This document shows positions 1 through 6,699 of a stretch of DNA of 6,779 nt, one piece after another. The notes under the pieces are model-generated. The model was given only the letters and a program-made list of their open reading frames with translations, ran no database searches and was not told where the DNA came from. The stretch is taken from positions 1 through 6,779 of the forward strand of contig DQVJ01000030.1 in assembly GCA_015661795.1 (NCBI GenBank), read 5' to 3'. Both the position numbers and the translations under genes were made by a program. The stretch comes from Sulfurovum sp. Lineage in GTDB: Bacteria; Campylobacterota; Campylobacteria; Campylobacterales; Sulfurovaceae. Position 1 is the first letter of the stretch, and each line of letters begins with the position of its first letter.

Positions 1-1773
1 TCTGATAAAACACGATTGATGGATATATTATGGGATATTCATAACCACTATGGATATATATCTGATGAAGCGGTGAATCAACTTTCAGATGCTTTAAACA
101 TGTCTCCTCTTGATATTCGAGAAACTTCCTCTTTCTATCACTTTTTTCATGCCCAACCCGCAGGAAAACATCAAATTTATCTTAGTGATACAGTCATCGC
201 TAAAATGTCTAATTATGATAAAGTACATGCTGCACTAGAAAAAGAAACCGGCTGTGCATTTGGAACAGTAGATGAAAGTGGTACATTTGGTTTGTACCAT
301 ACCAATTGTATAGGTTTAAGTGATCAAGAACCCGCTATGATGGTGGACAAAGTCGTTTTTACCAATCTTACAACAGAAAAAATTGAAGATATCATCTCTG
401 CCTTGAAAGAAGGCAAAAGTGCTGAAGAAATAGCCAATCCCAATCAACATCCTCATACAGAGGTAGCTTATATAGATGCCATGGTATCGACTAACATTCA
501 GAACAAAGGGTCTGTTTTTTTTAAAAAAGAACGAAACTATAGAGTAATCCTCTCCAAATGTTTATCTGCCCTTCCTGAAGAAGTTATTGAAACTGTATTA
601 GATTCAAATATTCGAGGACGTGGAGGAGCAGGTTTTCCAACTGGGTTGAAATGGCGACTTTGTCGTGAAGCTGAAGGTGAAGAAAAATATGTCATCTGTA
701 ATGCTGATGAAGGGGAGCCTGGAACATTTAAAGACAGAGTGCTCTTAACCCGGTCACCTAAAGATGTGTTGTTAGGGATGATTGTCTGTGCACATGCTAT
801 AGACTCTTCTGTTGGTATTATTTATTTACGTGCAGAGTATTGGTACCTTAAAGCCTACCTAGAAAAACAGATACAAGAATTTCATGATGAAGGTCTTTTG
901 GGAAAAGATATATTAGGTCGAAAAGACTTTCATTTTGACATACGTATCCAAATGGGTGCAGGTGCCTACGTTTGTGGTGATGAAACCGCACTCATAGAAT
1001 CCTGTGAAGGCAAACGCGGAACACCCCGTCTCAAACCTCCCTACCCTATACAAGAAGGATACTTGGGTCAACCAACCAGTGTAAACAATGTTGAGACATT
1101 TGCTGCTGTGAGTAGGATAGTAGAAAAAGGTGGTGCATGGTATAAGGCTATGGGTACAGAAGCATCTTCTGGTACCCGTTTACTCAGTGTATCTGGAGAT
1201 TGTCACTATCCTGGAATTTATGAAATCGAATGGGGTATGATGCTAAACGAAGTATTACGTCTGGTAGGTGCAAAAGATGCAAAGGCCATACAAATCAGTG
1301 GACCTTCTGGGGAATGTGTATCAGCACTCAAAGACGGGGAACGTGAATTCTGTTACAGTGACTTATCATGTAATGGTTCTTTAATGATATTTAACCAAAG
1401 CAGAGATATGCTTGGCGTAGTGAAACATTTTATGGAATTTTTTGTCGATGAATCATGTGGTATCTGTATCCCTTGCCGTGCAGGTAATGTAGACTTGTTA
1501 CATAAAGTAGAACGTGTAATTGATGGTAAAGCATGTCAACAAGATTTGGACGAGATTGTAAGCTGGGGAAATCTGGTAAAAAGTACCAGCCGTTGTGGAC
1601 TAGGTGCTACTTCTCCAAATCCTATTTTAACCACACTGAACAAGTTCCCTGAAATCTATAAGAGAAAACTTGTAGTCCCTAATGGACCACTGTTACCATC
1701 ATTTGATATGGATGCTGCCCTCAAGGGACATAAGAATGCCTATAAAACACTGATGAAAGAGGAGGCAGAATGA
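1..1773 (+). CDS. hoxF: HoxF, diaphorase NADH/FMN subunit of NAD-reducing [NiFe] hydrogenase (5' partial)
   Basis: Flavoprotein subunit that reduces NAD+ with electrons delivered by HoxU; cytoplasmic. The reading frame is open to the window edge, and its first residues (SDKTRL, then MDILWD) match internal HoxF sequence, so the true start is upstream and the in-frame TTG at 16 is not the start. 590 residues are present; R. eutropha HoxF is about 600. Numbering from the first codon here: residues 1 to about 150 are a NuoE/24-kDa-like domain. It has only C85 and C103 near the usual [2Fe-2S] ligand region, with S107 where the C-x3-C pair needs its second Cys, so it probably binds no cluster. Then comes the NuoF-like part: GRGGAGFPTG at 206-215 (nucleotide binding), NADEGEPGTF from 234 (FMN), GAGAYVCGDE, and C486-x2-C489-x2-C492-x39-C532 for the [4Fe-4S] cluster. 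Its stop overlaps the hoxU start by 4 bp. The fused N-terminal domain marks the tetrameric R. eutropha type rather than the cyanobacterial HoxE-containing type. Confidence 0.97.
   Translation, partial: SDKTRLMDILWDIHNHYGYISDEAVNQLSDALNMSPLDIRETSSFYHFFHAQPAGKHQIYLSDTVIAKMSNYDKVHAALEKETGCAFGTVDESGTFGLYHTNCIGLSDQEPAMMVDKVVFTNLTTEKIEDIISALKEGKSAEEIANPNQHPHTEVAYIDAMVSTNIQNKGSVFFKKERNYRVILSKCLSALPEEVIETVLDSNIRGRGGAGFPTGLKWRLCREAEGEEKYVICNADEGEPGTFKDRVLLTRSPKDVLLGMIVCAHAIDSSVGIIYLRAEYWYLKAYLEKQIQEFHDEGLLGKDILGRKDFHFDIRIQMGAGAYVCGDETALIESCEGKRGTPRLKPPYPIQEGYLGQPTSVNNVETFAAVSRIVEKGGAWYKAMGTEASSGTRLLSVSGDCHYPGIYEIEWGMMLNEVLRLVGAKDAKAIQISGPSGECVSALKDGEREFCYSDLSCNGSLMIFNQSRDMLGVVKHFMEFFVDESCGICIPCRAGNVDLLHKVERVIDGKACQQDLDEIVSWGNLVKSTSRCGLGATSPNPILTTLNKFPEIYKRKLVVPNGPLLPSFDMDAALKGHKNAYKTLMKEEAE
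1760..1765 (+). promoter_or_regulatory. Ribosome binding site of hoxU
   Basis: A perfect AGGAGG sits inside the last codons of hoxF, 4 bases before the ATG at 1770. It supports that ATG as the hoxU start, overlapping the hoxF stop as ATGA, which implies translational coupling of the two diaphorase subunits. Confidence 0.75.
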
Positions 1774-2477
1774 AAACTGAAATCACCCTAGACGGGAAAA
1801 AAATTCAAGCCCTAATAGGCAAACCTCTCATAGATGTTGCTTCTGACCATGGTGTCTATATTCCCAGTCTTTGCTATATGCGAGGGAAGCCTTGTTTAGG
1901 AACATGCCGTGTCTGTTCAGTACGGGTAAATGGACATGTGATGGCTTCTTGTACGGTACCGGTTTATGAGGGTATGGAAGTAGAAGTAGATACACCTGAC
2001 TTGGTAGATATGCGTAAAGCATTGGTAGAATTTTTATTTGTAGAAGGCAACCATAACTGTCCAAGTTGTGAAAAAAGTGGTCGTTGTGAATTACAAGCTG
2101 TTGGATATGAAACTGGCATGATGGTCTCACGCTTTCCCTACCGTTTTCCTGTGCGAACACGTGACCATGCATCCAAATATATTTGGCTTGAGAGAGACCG
2201 ATGTATTTTTTGTCAACGTTGTGTTGAATTTATACGCGATGAGGAAACAGGACAAAAAATATTTTCTATCGATAAAAGAAGTACACACGCAAGCATAGAA
2301 ATAGATGTCAAACTTGCAGATAAAATGACACCTAAACAAGTCAAACGTGCTGCAGATATTTGTCCTGTAGGATGTATTATCGACAAAGACCTTGGGTTTA
2401 ATAAACCTATAGGTGAGCGTAAGTATGAAATAAAATCTATAAAAGAGCGTATTTTGAAAGGAAAAACAAATGAGTAA
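1770..2477 (+). CDS. hoxU: HoxU, Fe-S electron-transfer subunit of NAD-reducing hydrogenase
   Basis: Connects the HoxHY hydrogenase module to the HoxF diaphorase; homologous to the N-terminal part of NuoG. 235 residues, the usual family length. Ligand sets visible in order: a [2Fe-2S] ferredoxin domain with C35-x10-C46-x2-C49-x11-C61; a His-Cys3 [4Fe-4S] site with H95, C97, C100 and C106 (NHNCPSCEKSGRC); and a second [4Fe-4S] site with C145-x2-C148-x2-C151 (RCIFCQRC) closed by C198 (ICPVG). Two extra cysteines are present: C42 in the ferredoxin loop and C202 directly after CPVG, where R. eutropha HoxU, as I recall it, has Thr. The start is chosen by the AGGAGG at 1760 and the ATGA overlap with hoxF; the gene overlaps hoxY by 8 bp. 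No signal peptide, consistent with a soluble cytoplasmic enzyme. Confidence 0.96.
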   Translation: MKTEITLDGKKIQALIGKPLIDVASDHGVYIPSLCYMRGKPCLGTCRVCSVRVNGHVMASCTVPVYEGMEVEVDTPDLVDMRKALVEFLFVEGNHNCPSCEKSGRCELQAVGYETGMMVSRFPYRFPVRTRDHASKYIWLERDRCIFCQRCVEFIRDEETGQKIFSIDKRSTHASIEIDVKLADKMTPKQVKRAADICPVGCIIDKDLGFNKPIGERKYEIKSIKERILKGKTNE

Positions 2478-3099
2478 TGTACTCAAAGATGAGATTGCTT
2501 CTCATGAACTTCCTGCTACACCTATGGATCCAGCTATCATGGCAAAAAGAGAAGAGAAAATACAAGTTGCTATGATAGGGCTTTGTGGATGTTGGGGCTG
2601 TACACTCTCCTTCCTTGATATGGATGCTGGATTATTGTCTTTACTTGACAAGATTAATATTAGTCGTGCTTCTATAACAGATATTAAACGTATACCCAAA
2701 AGGTGTGCTATAGGGTTTGTGGAAGGTGGTGTTGCAAATGATGAGAATATAGAAACGCTAGAGCACTTTAGAGAAAACTGTGACATACTTATCTCTGTAG
2801 GAGCTTGTGCTGTATGGGGTGGTGTGCCTGCCATGCGGAATGATGTTGAACTTGAAGCATGTTTTAAAGAAGCCTATATAGATTCGCCCACCGCTGTGCC
2901 AGGGATAAAACCTGTCATCCCTTTTCATGAAGATTTACCACTGATTACAAGTAAAGTATATCCTTGTCATGAAGTCGTAAAAATGGATTATTTTTTACCT
3001 GGATGTCCACCTGAAGGAGAAGCAATTTTTAAAGTATTAGATGATTTGGTCAATGGAAGAGAAATCGATTTACCAACATCTATCAATAGATATGATTAA
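2470..3099 (+). CDS. hoxY: HoxY, small subunit of NAD-reducing [NiFe] hydrogenase
   Basis: Pairs with HoxH and carries electrons away from the NiFe site; in the R. eutropha enzyme it is also thought to hold an FMN near the cluster (established knowledge, not visible as a motif). 209 residues, typical of the short group 3 small subunits, which have only the proximal [4Fe-4S] cluster and no twin-arginine signal. Ligands are C41 and C44 (CGCWGCTLSF), C113 (VGACAVWGG) and C179 (PGCPPEGEA). The C-terminus DLPTSINRYD is characteristic of the family. The ATG at 2470 lies 7 bases after AAAGGA (2457-2462) and overlaps the end of hoxU by 8 bp, suggesting translational coupling. The next gene, hoxH, begins 14 bp after its stop. 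A very confident family call. Confidence 0.96.
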   Translation: MSNVLKDEIASHELPATPMDPAIMAKREEKIQVAMIGLCGCWGCTLSFLDMDAGLLSLLDKINISRASITDIKRIPKRCAIGFVEGGVANDENIETLEHFRENCDILISVGACAVWGGVPAMRNDVELEACFKEAYIDSPTAVPGIKPVIPFHEDLPLITSKVYPCHEVVKMDYFLPGCPPEGEAIFKVLDDLVNGREIDLPTSINRYD

Positions 3100-3113
3100 A
3101 AAAAGGATTTAAT

Positions 3114-4586
3114 ATGGGTCAAAAATTAGTAATAGACCCCGTTACTCGTATTGAGGGGCATGGGAAAGTCACCATTCAACTGGATGACAACAACCAAGTC
3201 GTCGATGCCAAATTACACGTGGTCGAATTTAGAGGATTTGAAAAATTTATACAAGGGCATCCCTATTGGGAAGCTCCTATGTTGTTGCAACGGATTTGTG
3301 GTATCTGTTTTGTCAGTCATCACCTCTGTGGTGCCAAAGCCTTGGATGACATGGTTGGGGTAGGTTACAGCAAAGGTGTTAATATGCTTCCAGCACCAGA
3401 GAAAATACGCAGATTAGGACATTATGCCCAACAGTTGCAGTCACATGTCACAGCATACTATTACCTCATCGTACCAGAGATGCTTTTTGGGATGGATGCA
3501 CCACCTGAACAGCGTAATGTTCTTGGTCTAGTAGAAGCCAACCCTGAACTTGTGAAACGTGTAGTCGAACTTCGTAAATGGGGACAAGAAACTATTAAAA
3601 CTGTGCTTGGTAAGCGTATGCATGGAATCAATTCAATACCAGGCGGGGTCAATAAAAATATTTCTATTGCTGAGCGAGACAGATTACTTAATGGAGAAGA
3701 TGGTCTTCTCTCCATGGATAAAGTCATAGAATATGCCAAAGAAGGTTTAGAAATATTTTATGATTTTCATGAAAAAAACCGTCATCAGGTAGATACATTT
3801 GCAGATGTCCCTGCACTCAATATGTCATTGGTTGATGAAAATGGAAACGTAGACTATTATCACGGGAATATCCGTATCACGGATGATGACAAAAACATCA
3901 TTACAGAGATGGACTATCATGATTATTTGGATTATTTTTCAGAAGCAACAGAAGAGTGGAGCTATATGAAGTTTCCTTTCCTAAAATCTTTAGGAAGAGA
4001 TGCTGGTTCTGTACGTGTTGGTCCCTTAGCACGTGTCAATGTAACTAAGTCCTATGGTGCAGACACGCCACTTGCCAAAGAAGCGTTAGAACGTTTCCAT
4101 GATTATACCAAGGGAAAAGCAAATAACATGACTTTGCATACCAACTGGGCAAGAGCAATTGAAATACTTCATTCTGCCGAACTCATTAAGAATTTGCTCA
4201 ATGATCCAGATTTACAAAAAGAAGATCTCATCTTAACACACTCCAAAGCGGACTGGACAGGCGAAGGTGTTGGAGTGGTTGAAGCCCCAAGAGGTACCTT
4301 GTTGCATCACTACAAAGCAAATCAAGAAGGGAACATCACTTTTTGTAACCTTGTAGTAGCTACGACACAAAACAACACAGTAATGAACCGTACTGTACGT
4401 TCTGTAGCAGAAGAGTATTTGGGTGGTAATGACATTATCACAGAAAGTATGATGAATGCTATAGAAGTGGGAATACGTGCTTATGATCCTTGTCTGAGTT
4501 GTGCCACACATGCCACAGGTAATATGCCTTTGGATGTCTCTATCTATGATGCTAAAGGAAAATTGTTTGCAAACAAAAGACGATAA
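3114..4586 (+). CDS. hoxH: HoxH, large (NiFe catalytic) subunit of NAD-reducing hydrogenase
   Basis: Carries the Ni-Fe(CN)2CO active site that splits or forms H2; cytoplasmic. 490 residues, about the length of R. eutropha HoxH. Four cysteines coordinate the metals: C62 and C65 in RICGICFVSHH and C460 and C463 in DPCLSCATH. E14 in RIEGH is the conserved acidic residue placed near the active site. H466 ends the mature protein; residues 467-490 are a 24-residue tail removed by the HoxW protease, the same length I recall for R. eutropha. Other family signatures are FRGFEKFIQGHP, MHGINSIPGG and WTGEGVGVVEAPRG. AAAGGA at 3102-3107 lies 6 bases before the ATG. All catalytic residues are intact, so the enzyme should be active. 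Oxygen tolerance cannot be judged from these motifs alone. Confidence 0.97.
   Translation: MGQKLVIDPVTRIEGHGKVTIQLDDNNQVVDAKLHVVEFRGFEKFIQGHPYWEAPMLLQRICGICFVSHHLCGAKALDDMVGVGYSKGVNMLPAPEKIRRLGHYAQQLQSHVTAYYYLIVPEMLFGMDAPPEQRNVLGLVEANPELVKRVVELRKWGQETIKTVLGKRMHGINSIPGGVNKNISIAERDRLLNGEDGLLSMDKVIEYAKEGLEIFYDFHEKNRHQVDTFADVPALNMSLVDENGNVDYYHGNIRITDDDKNIITEMDYHDYLDYFSEATEEWSYMKFPFLKSLGRDAGSVRVGPLARVNVTKSYGADTPLAKEALERFHDYTKGKANNMTLHTNWARAIEILHSAELIKNLLNDPDLQKEDLILTHSKADWTGEGVGVVEAPRGTLLHHYKANQEGNITFCNLVVATTQNNTVMNRTVRSVAEEYLGGNDIITESMMNAIEVGIRAYDPCLSCATHATGNMPLDVSIYDAKGKLFANKRR
4512..4583 (+). other. C-terminal extension of HoxH removed during maturation
   Basis: Encodes the 24 residues after H466 of HoxH, beginning ATGNMPLDV. 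In [NiFe] hydrogenases this tail keeps the large subunit open until nickel is inserted; an endopeptidase then cuts after the conserved His of the C-x2-C-x2-H motif. The cut position is inferred from the motif and from the family. Its dedicated protease, hoxW, is the next gene. Confidence 0.85.
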
Positions 4587-4590
4587 CCTT

Positions 4591-5052
4591 ATGCATATAT
4601 TATGTGAATACAACAATGATGATAGTCTCATCTATGGTATTGGAAACATAGGTAGACAAGATGATGGACTGGGTTGGGCATTTATTGACTGGATTGAAGA
4701 AAATAGTATCTGTCCACAAGCAGAGACTATGAAGCATTACCAGTTACATCTTGAAGATGCAGATTTGATCAGCTATAAAAAACGTGTATTGTTCATAGAT
4801 GCAAGTATGCATAAAGAGATTGGTTCATTTCGTTTAGAAAAAGTAACACCAAAAATGGATTTTAGCTTTACATCTCATGCCATCTCGGTACCGTCCATTT
4901 TGGCAACATGTCAACAATGCTTTGACTATCTTCCAGAAGTATATTTACTAGAAATAAAAGGGTATGAGTGGGAACTTCAGATAGGTCTCACAACAAAAGC
5001 TAAAGAGAACCTAAAAAAAGCTATAAGCTATTTTGGTTCTGTGGCTGCCTAA
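4591..5052 (+). CDS. hoxW: HoxW, HoxH-specific C-terminal maturation endopeptidase
   Basis: Hydrogenase maturation protease of the HybD/HycI (peptidase M52-like) family that trims the HoxH tail after nickel insertion. 153 residues from the ATG at 4591. The N-terminal signature YGIGNIGRQDDGLGW corresponds to the GxGN...DxGxG motif. The three residues matching the nickel-sensing ligands of HybD (E16, D62, H93) are probably D25, D70 (in LFIDAS) and H96 (in TSHAIS). Asp in place of the usual Glu at the first position appears normal for HoxW-type enzymes as I recall them. The frame extends upstream to 4501, but those 30 codons lie over the HoxH C-terminal motif and do not look like protease sequence, so 4591, 4 bp after the hoxH stop, is preferred. 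It has no clear Shine-Dalgarno (AAAAGACGATAACCTT precedes it), so translation probably relies on coupling to hoxH. Confidence 0.9.
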   Translation: MHILCEYNNDDSLIYGIGNIGRQDDGLGWAFIDWIEENSICPQAETMKHYQLHLEDADLISYKKRVLFIDASMHKEIGSFRLEKVTPKMDFSFTSHAISVPSILATCQQCFDYLPEVYLLEIKGYEWELQIGLTTKAKENLKKAISYFGSVAA

Positions 5053-5070
5053 CATGGCAATTCAATTCAT

Positions 5071-5076
5071 AGGAGG
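5071..5076 (+). promoter_or_regulatory. Strong ribosome binding site of hoxI
   Basis: A perfect AGGAGG 5 bases before the ATG at 5082, in the 29-bp gap after hoxW. It fixes the hoxI start and suggests that hoxI is translated well and independently, unlike hoxW just upstream, which has no visible site. Confidence 0.75.
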
Positions 5077-5081
5077 AAAAA

Positions 5082-5585
5082 ATGGAAAAACCTGACGCTA
5101 AAAAAGTAAAAAAAGTCATTATGGAAGCACCTATTGGTAGCTACCTTGGTGAAGATGGAGCACAAATATTTGCTGAACGTGCCTGTGCAGAACTTCACTT
5201 CAAAGACAGTGAATTTATCTATAAAAAAGGTGATTTGGAAAACAGTTTCTATATTGTAACCAAAGGGCGATTTGGTCTCATTAATGAGATAGAAAAAGAT
5301 AAAAAACCGCGTATCATGCATGTTTTAGAAAAAGGTGATTTGGTTGGTGAACTTAGTTTTATAGATGATACACCTCATACTGCTTCTATTATGGCATTAG
5401 GAGATGCATCCGTACTCTGTTTTAAAGCTGAAGACATCAAACCACTTGTCACGGAAGAACCCGAAGTTATGTTTGATTTCATGAGGGCCATTATCAAACG
5501 TGTACACCATACACTAGCAGACATAGGCAAACAACAAATGGCACTTTCTACCTATATTTCCACAGGAAGTTATGGTCATAGATAA
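5082..5585 (+). CDS. hoxI: HoxI-like accessory subunit with cyclic-nucleotide-binding fold
   Basis: 167 residues. After a charged N-terminus, residues about 38-118 form a cyclic-nucleotide-binding beta-barrel: EFIYKKGDLENSFYIVTKG, then the phosphate-binding cassette GELSFIDDTPHTAS (residues 89-102), followed by helices to the end. The Arg that normally grips the cyclic phosphate (P-R-x-A in the cassette) is His here (P98-H99-T100-A101), so cAMP or cGMP binding is doubtful. There is no DNA-binding helix-turn-helix, so it is not a CRP/FNR regulator. In R. eutropha, HoxI is a dimeric extra subunit of the NAD-reducing hydrogenase (HoxFUYHI2) encoded right after hoxW, reported to allow activation by NADPH. 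The same position, similar small size and fold make HoxI the best call. The function in this organism is inference. Confidence 0.85.
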   Translation: MEKPDAKKVKKVIMEAPIGSYLGEDGAQIFAERACAELHFKDSEFIYKKGDLENSFYIVTKGRFGLINEIEKDKKPRIMHVLEKGDLVGELSFIDDTPHTASIMALGDASVLCFKAEDIKPLVTEEPEVMFDFMRAIIKRVHHTLADIGKQQMALSTYISTGSYGHR

Positions 5586-5597
5586 AGTGTTTATTTG

Positions 5598-5603
5598 TAT
5601 AAT
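5598..5603 (+). promoter_or_regulatory. Candidate -10 box of an mdh promoter
   Basis: A perfect TATAAT in the 49-bp gap between hoxI and mdh, preceded by TTTG and inside the palindrome TATAATTATA (5598-5607). No convincing -35 box lies 17 bp upstream (GTCATA), which is common in Campylobacterota promoters. Transcription would begin near 5610, giving a leader of about 25 bases. The AT-rich gap makes a chance match possible. Confidence 0.4.
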
Positions 5604-5634
5604 TATATAGTCAATAAAAAAAGGAGTAAAGATA

Positions 5635-6582
5635 ATGTTAAGAAAAAGAAAAGTAGGGATTGTAGGTGCAGGAGCGGTGGGAGCGACTGCTGCTTTTGCA
5701 TTAACAATGACAGGATCATGTCGAGAAATTGTACTATATGATATTGTACCAGATGTTGCTATAGGAAAAGCAATCGATATTGCCCAAGTTGCGCCCTACT
5801 CTCCTCAAGGCACTATTGTCTCAGCTGCAGAGTCTCCAAGTGATATGAAAGACTGTGATATTGTTGTCATTACAGCGGGTGTTCCCAGAAAAGGTGATAT
5901 GACACGGGCTGATTTACTTATGATCAATGCAAAAATCATTACAGATGTTGTCAATAATATTAAGAAATACTCTCCTGATGCGATTATCATTTGTGTAGCA
6001 AACCCTCTTGATGTGATGACCTATGTAGTACATCAACTTACAGGTTGGGACAGAAATAGAATTATCGGTATGGCAGGTGCACTTGATGGTGCCAGAATGG
6101 CATATCAAATCCATAAAAAAGTTGGTTTTGGCTCTGGTCAGGTAAGAGCTATTGTCCTGGGTGACCATGGAGAAAACATGATACCATACCCTCAAATATC
6201 TGCAGTAGGTGGGGTACCTTTAGATCAACTGCTTAGTAAATCCGAAATGGATGATATCATTCAAAAAACAAAAACAGGTGGGGCTGAAATAGTAAGTCAT
6301 CTTAAAACTTCTGGATACTATGCCCCAGGTCGCGCTGTAGCTGTGATGGTAGAAGCTATCTTAGATGATACACGTATAGTACTTCCATCTTCTGTACTTC
6401 TTGATGGTGAATATGGCTATAAAGATGTAACACTTGGTGTACCCGTAGTCTTAGGTTCTAAAGGTATCGAAAAAATTATTGAACTGAATGTAGACAGTGA
6501 GACAAAAGCCAAACTTGATATTTCAGTACAGTCCATCAAAGAGGGTATAGATATTTTAAAAGAGAATAATTTTTTTAATTAA
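5635..6582 (+). CDS. mdh: Malate dehydrogenase, LDH-like NAD-dependent type
   Basis: Interconverts malate and oxaloacetate with NAD(H) in the cytoplasm. 315 residues, full length for the lactate/malate dehydrogenase superfamily. The Rossmann motif is G11-A-G13-A-V-G16, and D36 ends the second strand (LYDI), favouring NAD over NADP. Substrate and catalytic residues are present: R85 in GVPRKGDMTR (Arg marks malate; lactate enzymes have Gln here), R91, N123, D151 and R154 in ALDGAR, and H178 in LGDHGE. The start has AAGGAGT at 5621-5627, 7 bases upstream. It lies 49 bp after hoxI in the same direction, perhaps with its own promoter plus read-through. In a reductive TCA cycle it would consume NADH made by the hydrogenase, a link inferred from position. 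No damage or unusual composition is seen. Confidence 0.95.
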   Translation: MLRKRKVGIVGAGAVGATAAFALTMTGSCREIVLYDIVPDVAIGKAIDIAQVAPYSPQGTIVSAAESPSDMKDCDIVVITAGVPRKGDMTRADLLMINAKIITDVVNNIKKYSPDAIIICVANPLDVMTYVVHQLTGWDRNRIIGMAGALDGARMAYQIHKKVGFGSGQVRAIVLGDHGENMIPYPQISAVGGVPLDQLLSKSEMDDIIQKTKTGGAEIVSHLKTSGYYAPGRAVAVMVEAILDDTRIVLPSSVLLDGEYGYKDVTLGVPVVLGSKGIEKIIELNVDSETKAKLDISVQSIKEGIDILKENNFFN

Positions 6583-6586
6583 TCAC

Positions 6587-6614
6587 AGATAAACACTCTT
6601 GTTAGTGTTTATCT
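6587..6614 (+). terminator. Hairpin after mdh, possible transcript end or stabiliser
   Basis: A perfect 11-bp inverted repeat, AGATAAACACT (6587-6597) and AGTGTTTATCT (6604-6614), with a 6-base loop CTTGTT, begins 4 bases after the mdh stop. The stem has only three G-C pairs and is followed by CCGCCC rather than a T run, so it is not a textbook intrinsic terminator; a T tract starts only near 6649. It may protect the 3' end of the mRNA or pause polymerase. Confidence 0.5.
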
Positions 6615-6664
6615 CCGCCCATACTCTTGCCATATTCGATACAATTCCTTTTTTTATTTCTAAA

Positions 6665-6673
6665 TGCTATACT
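6665..6673 (+). promoter_or_regulatory. Candidate extended -10 promoter of the gene at 6700
   Basis: TGCTATACT matches the extended -10 form TGnTATAaT with one mismatch. It follows a T-rich stretch (6649-6659, mainly T) and has no clear -35 box. Initiation near 6680 would give a leader of about 20 bases containing TAAGGA (6688-6693). This separates the downstream gene from the hox-mdh transcript. Confidence 0.5.
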
Positions 6674-6699
6674 TTGTAGAATACCAGTAAGGATATGCA

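Noticed and set aside
16..18. TTG as the start codon of hoxF
   Set aside because: The frame stays open to the window edge and the preceding residues SDKTR are conserved in HoxF, so the start is upstream and the TTG encodes Leu.
515..528. T8A6 run inside hoxF as a programmed slippage site
   Set aside because: The frame is continuous and conserved on both sides, and no alternative frame product makes sense; it is ordinary AT-rich coding sequence.
1828..2834. Minus-strand open frames over hoxU and hoxY (1828-2172, 2127-2486, 2502-2834)
   Set aside because: They lie antisense to well-conserved genes, have no family resemblance and have Cys/Phe-rich low-complexity products; they are shadows.
4501..4590. 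Upstream extension of the hoxW frame to an ATG at 4501
   Set aside because: These codons overlap the conserved HoxH C-terminal motif in another frame and give no protease-like sequence; the ATG at 4591, 4 bp after the hoxH stop, fits the family start.
4233..4631. Minus-strand open frame over the end of hoxH and the start of hoxW
   Set aside because: It is antisense to catalytic motifs of HoxH and resembles no protein I know.
5082..5585. CRP/FNR-type transcription regulator
   Set aside because: Only the cyclic-nucleotide-binding fold is present; the protein ends soon after the barrel with helices and no helix-turn-helix.
5586..6612. AGTGTTTAT shared on both sides of mdh (5586-5594 and 6604-6612) as insertion-site repeats
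   Set aside because: Nine AT-rich bases is too short, the flanks do not match beyond it, and no mobile-element gene is present.
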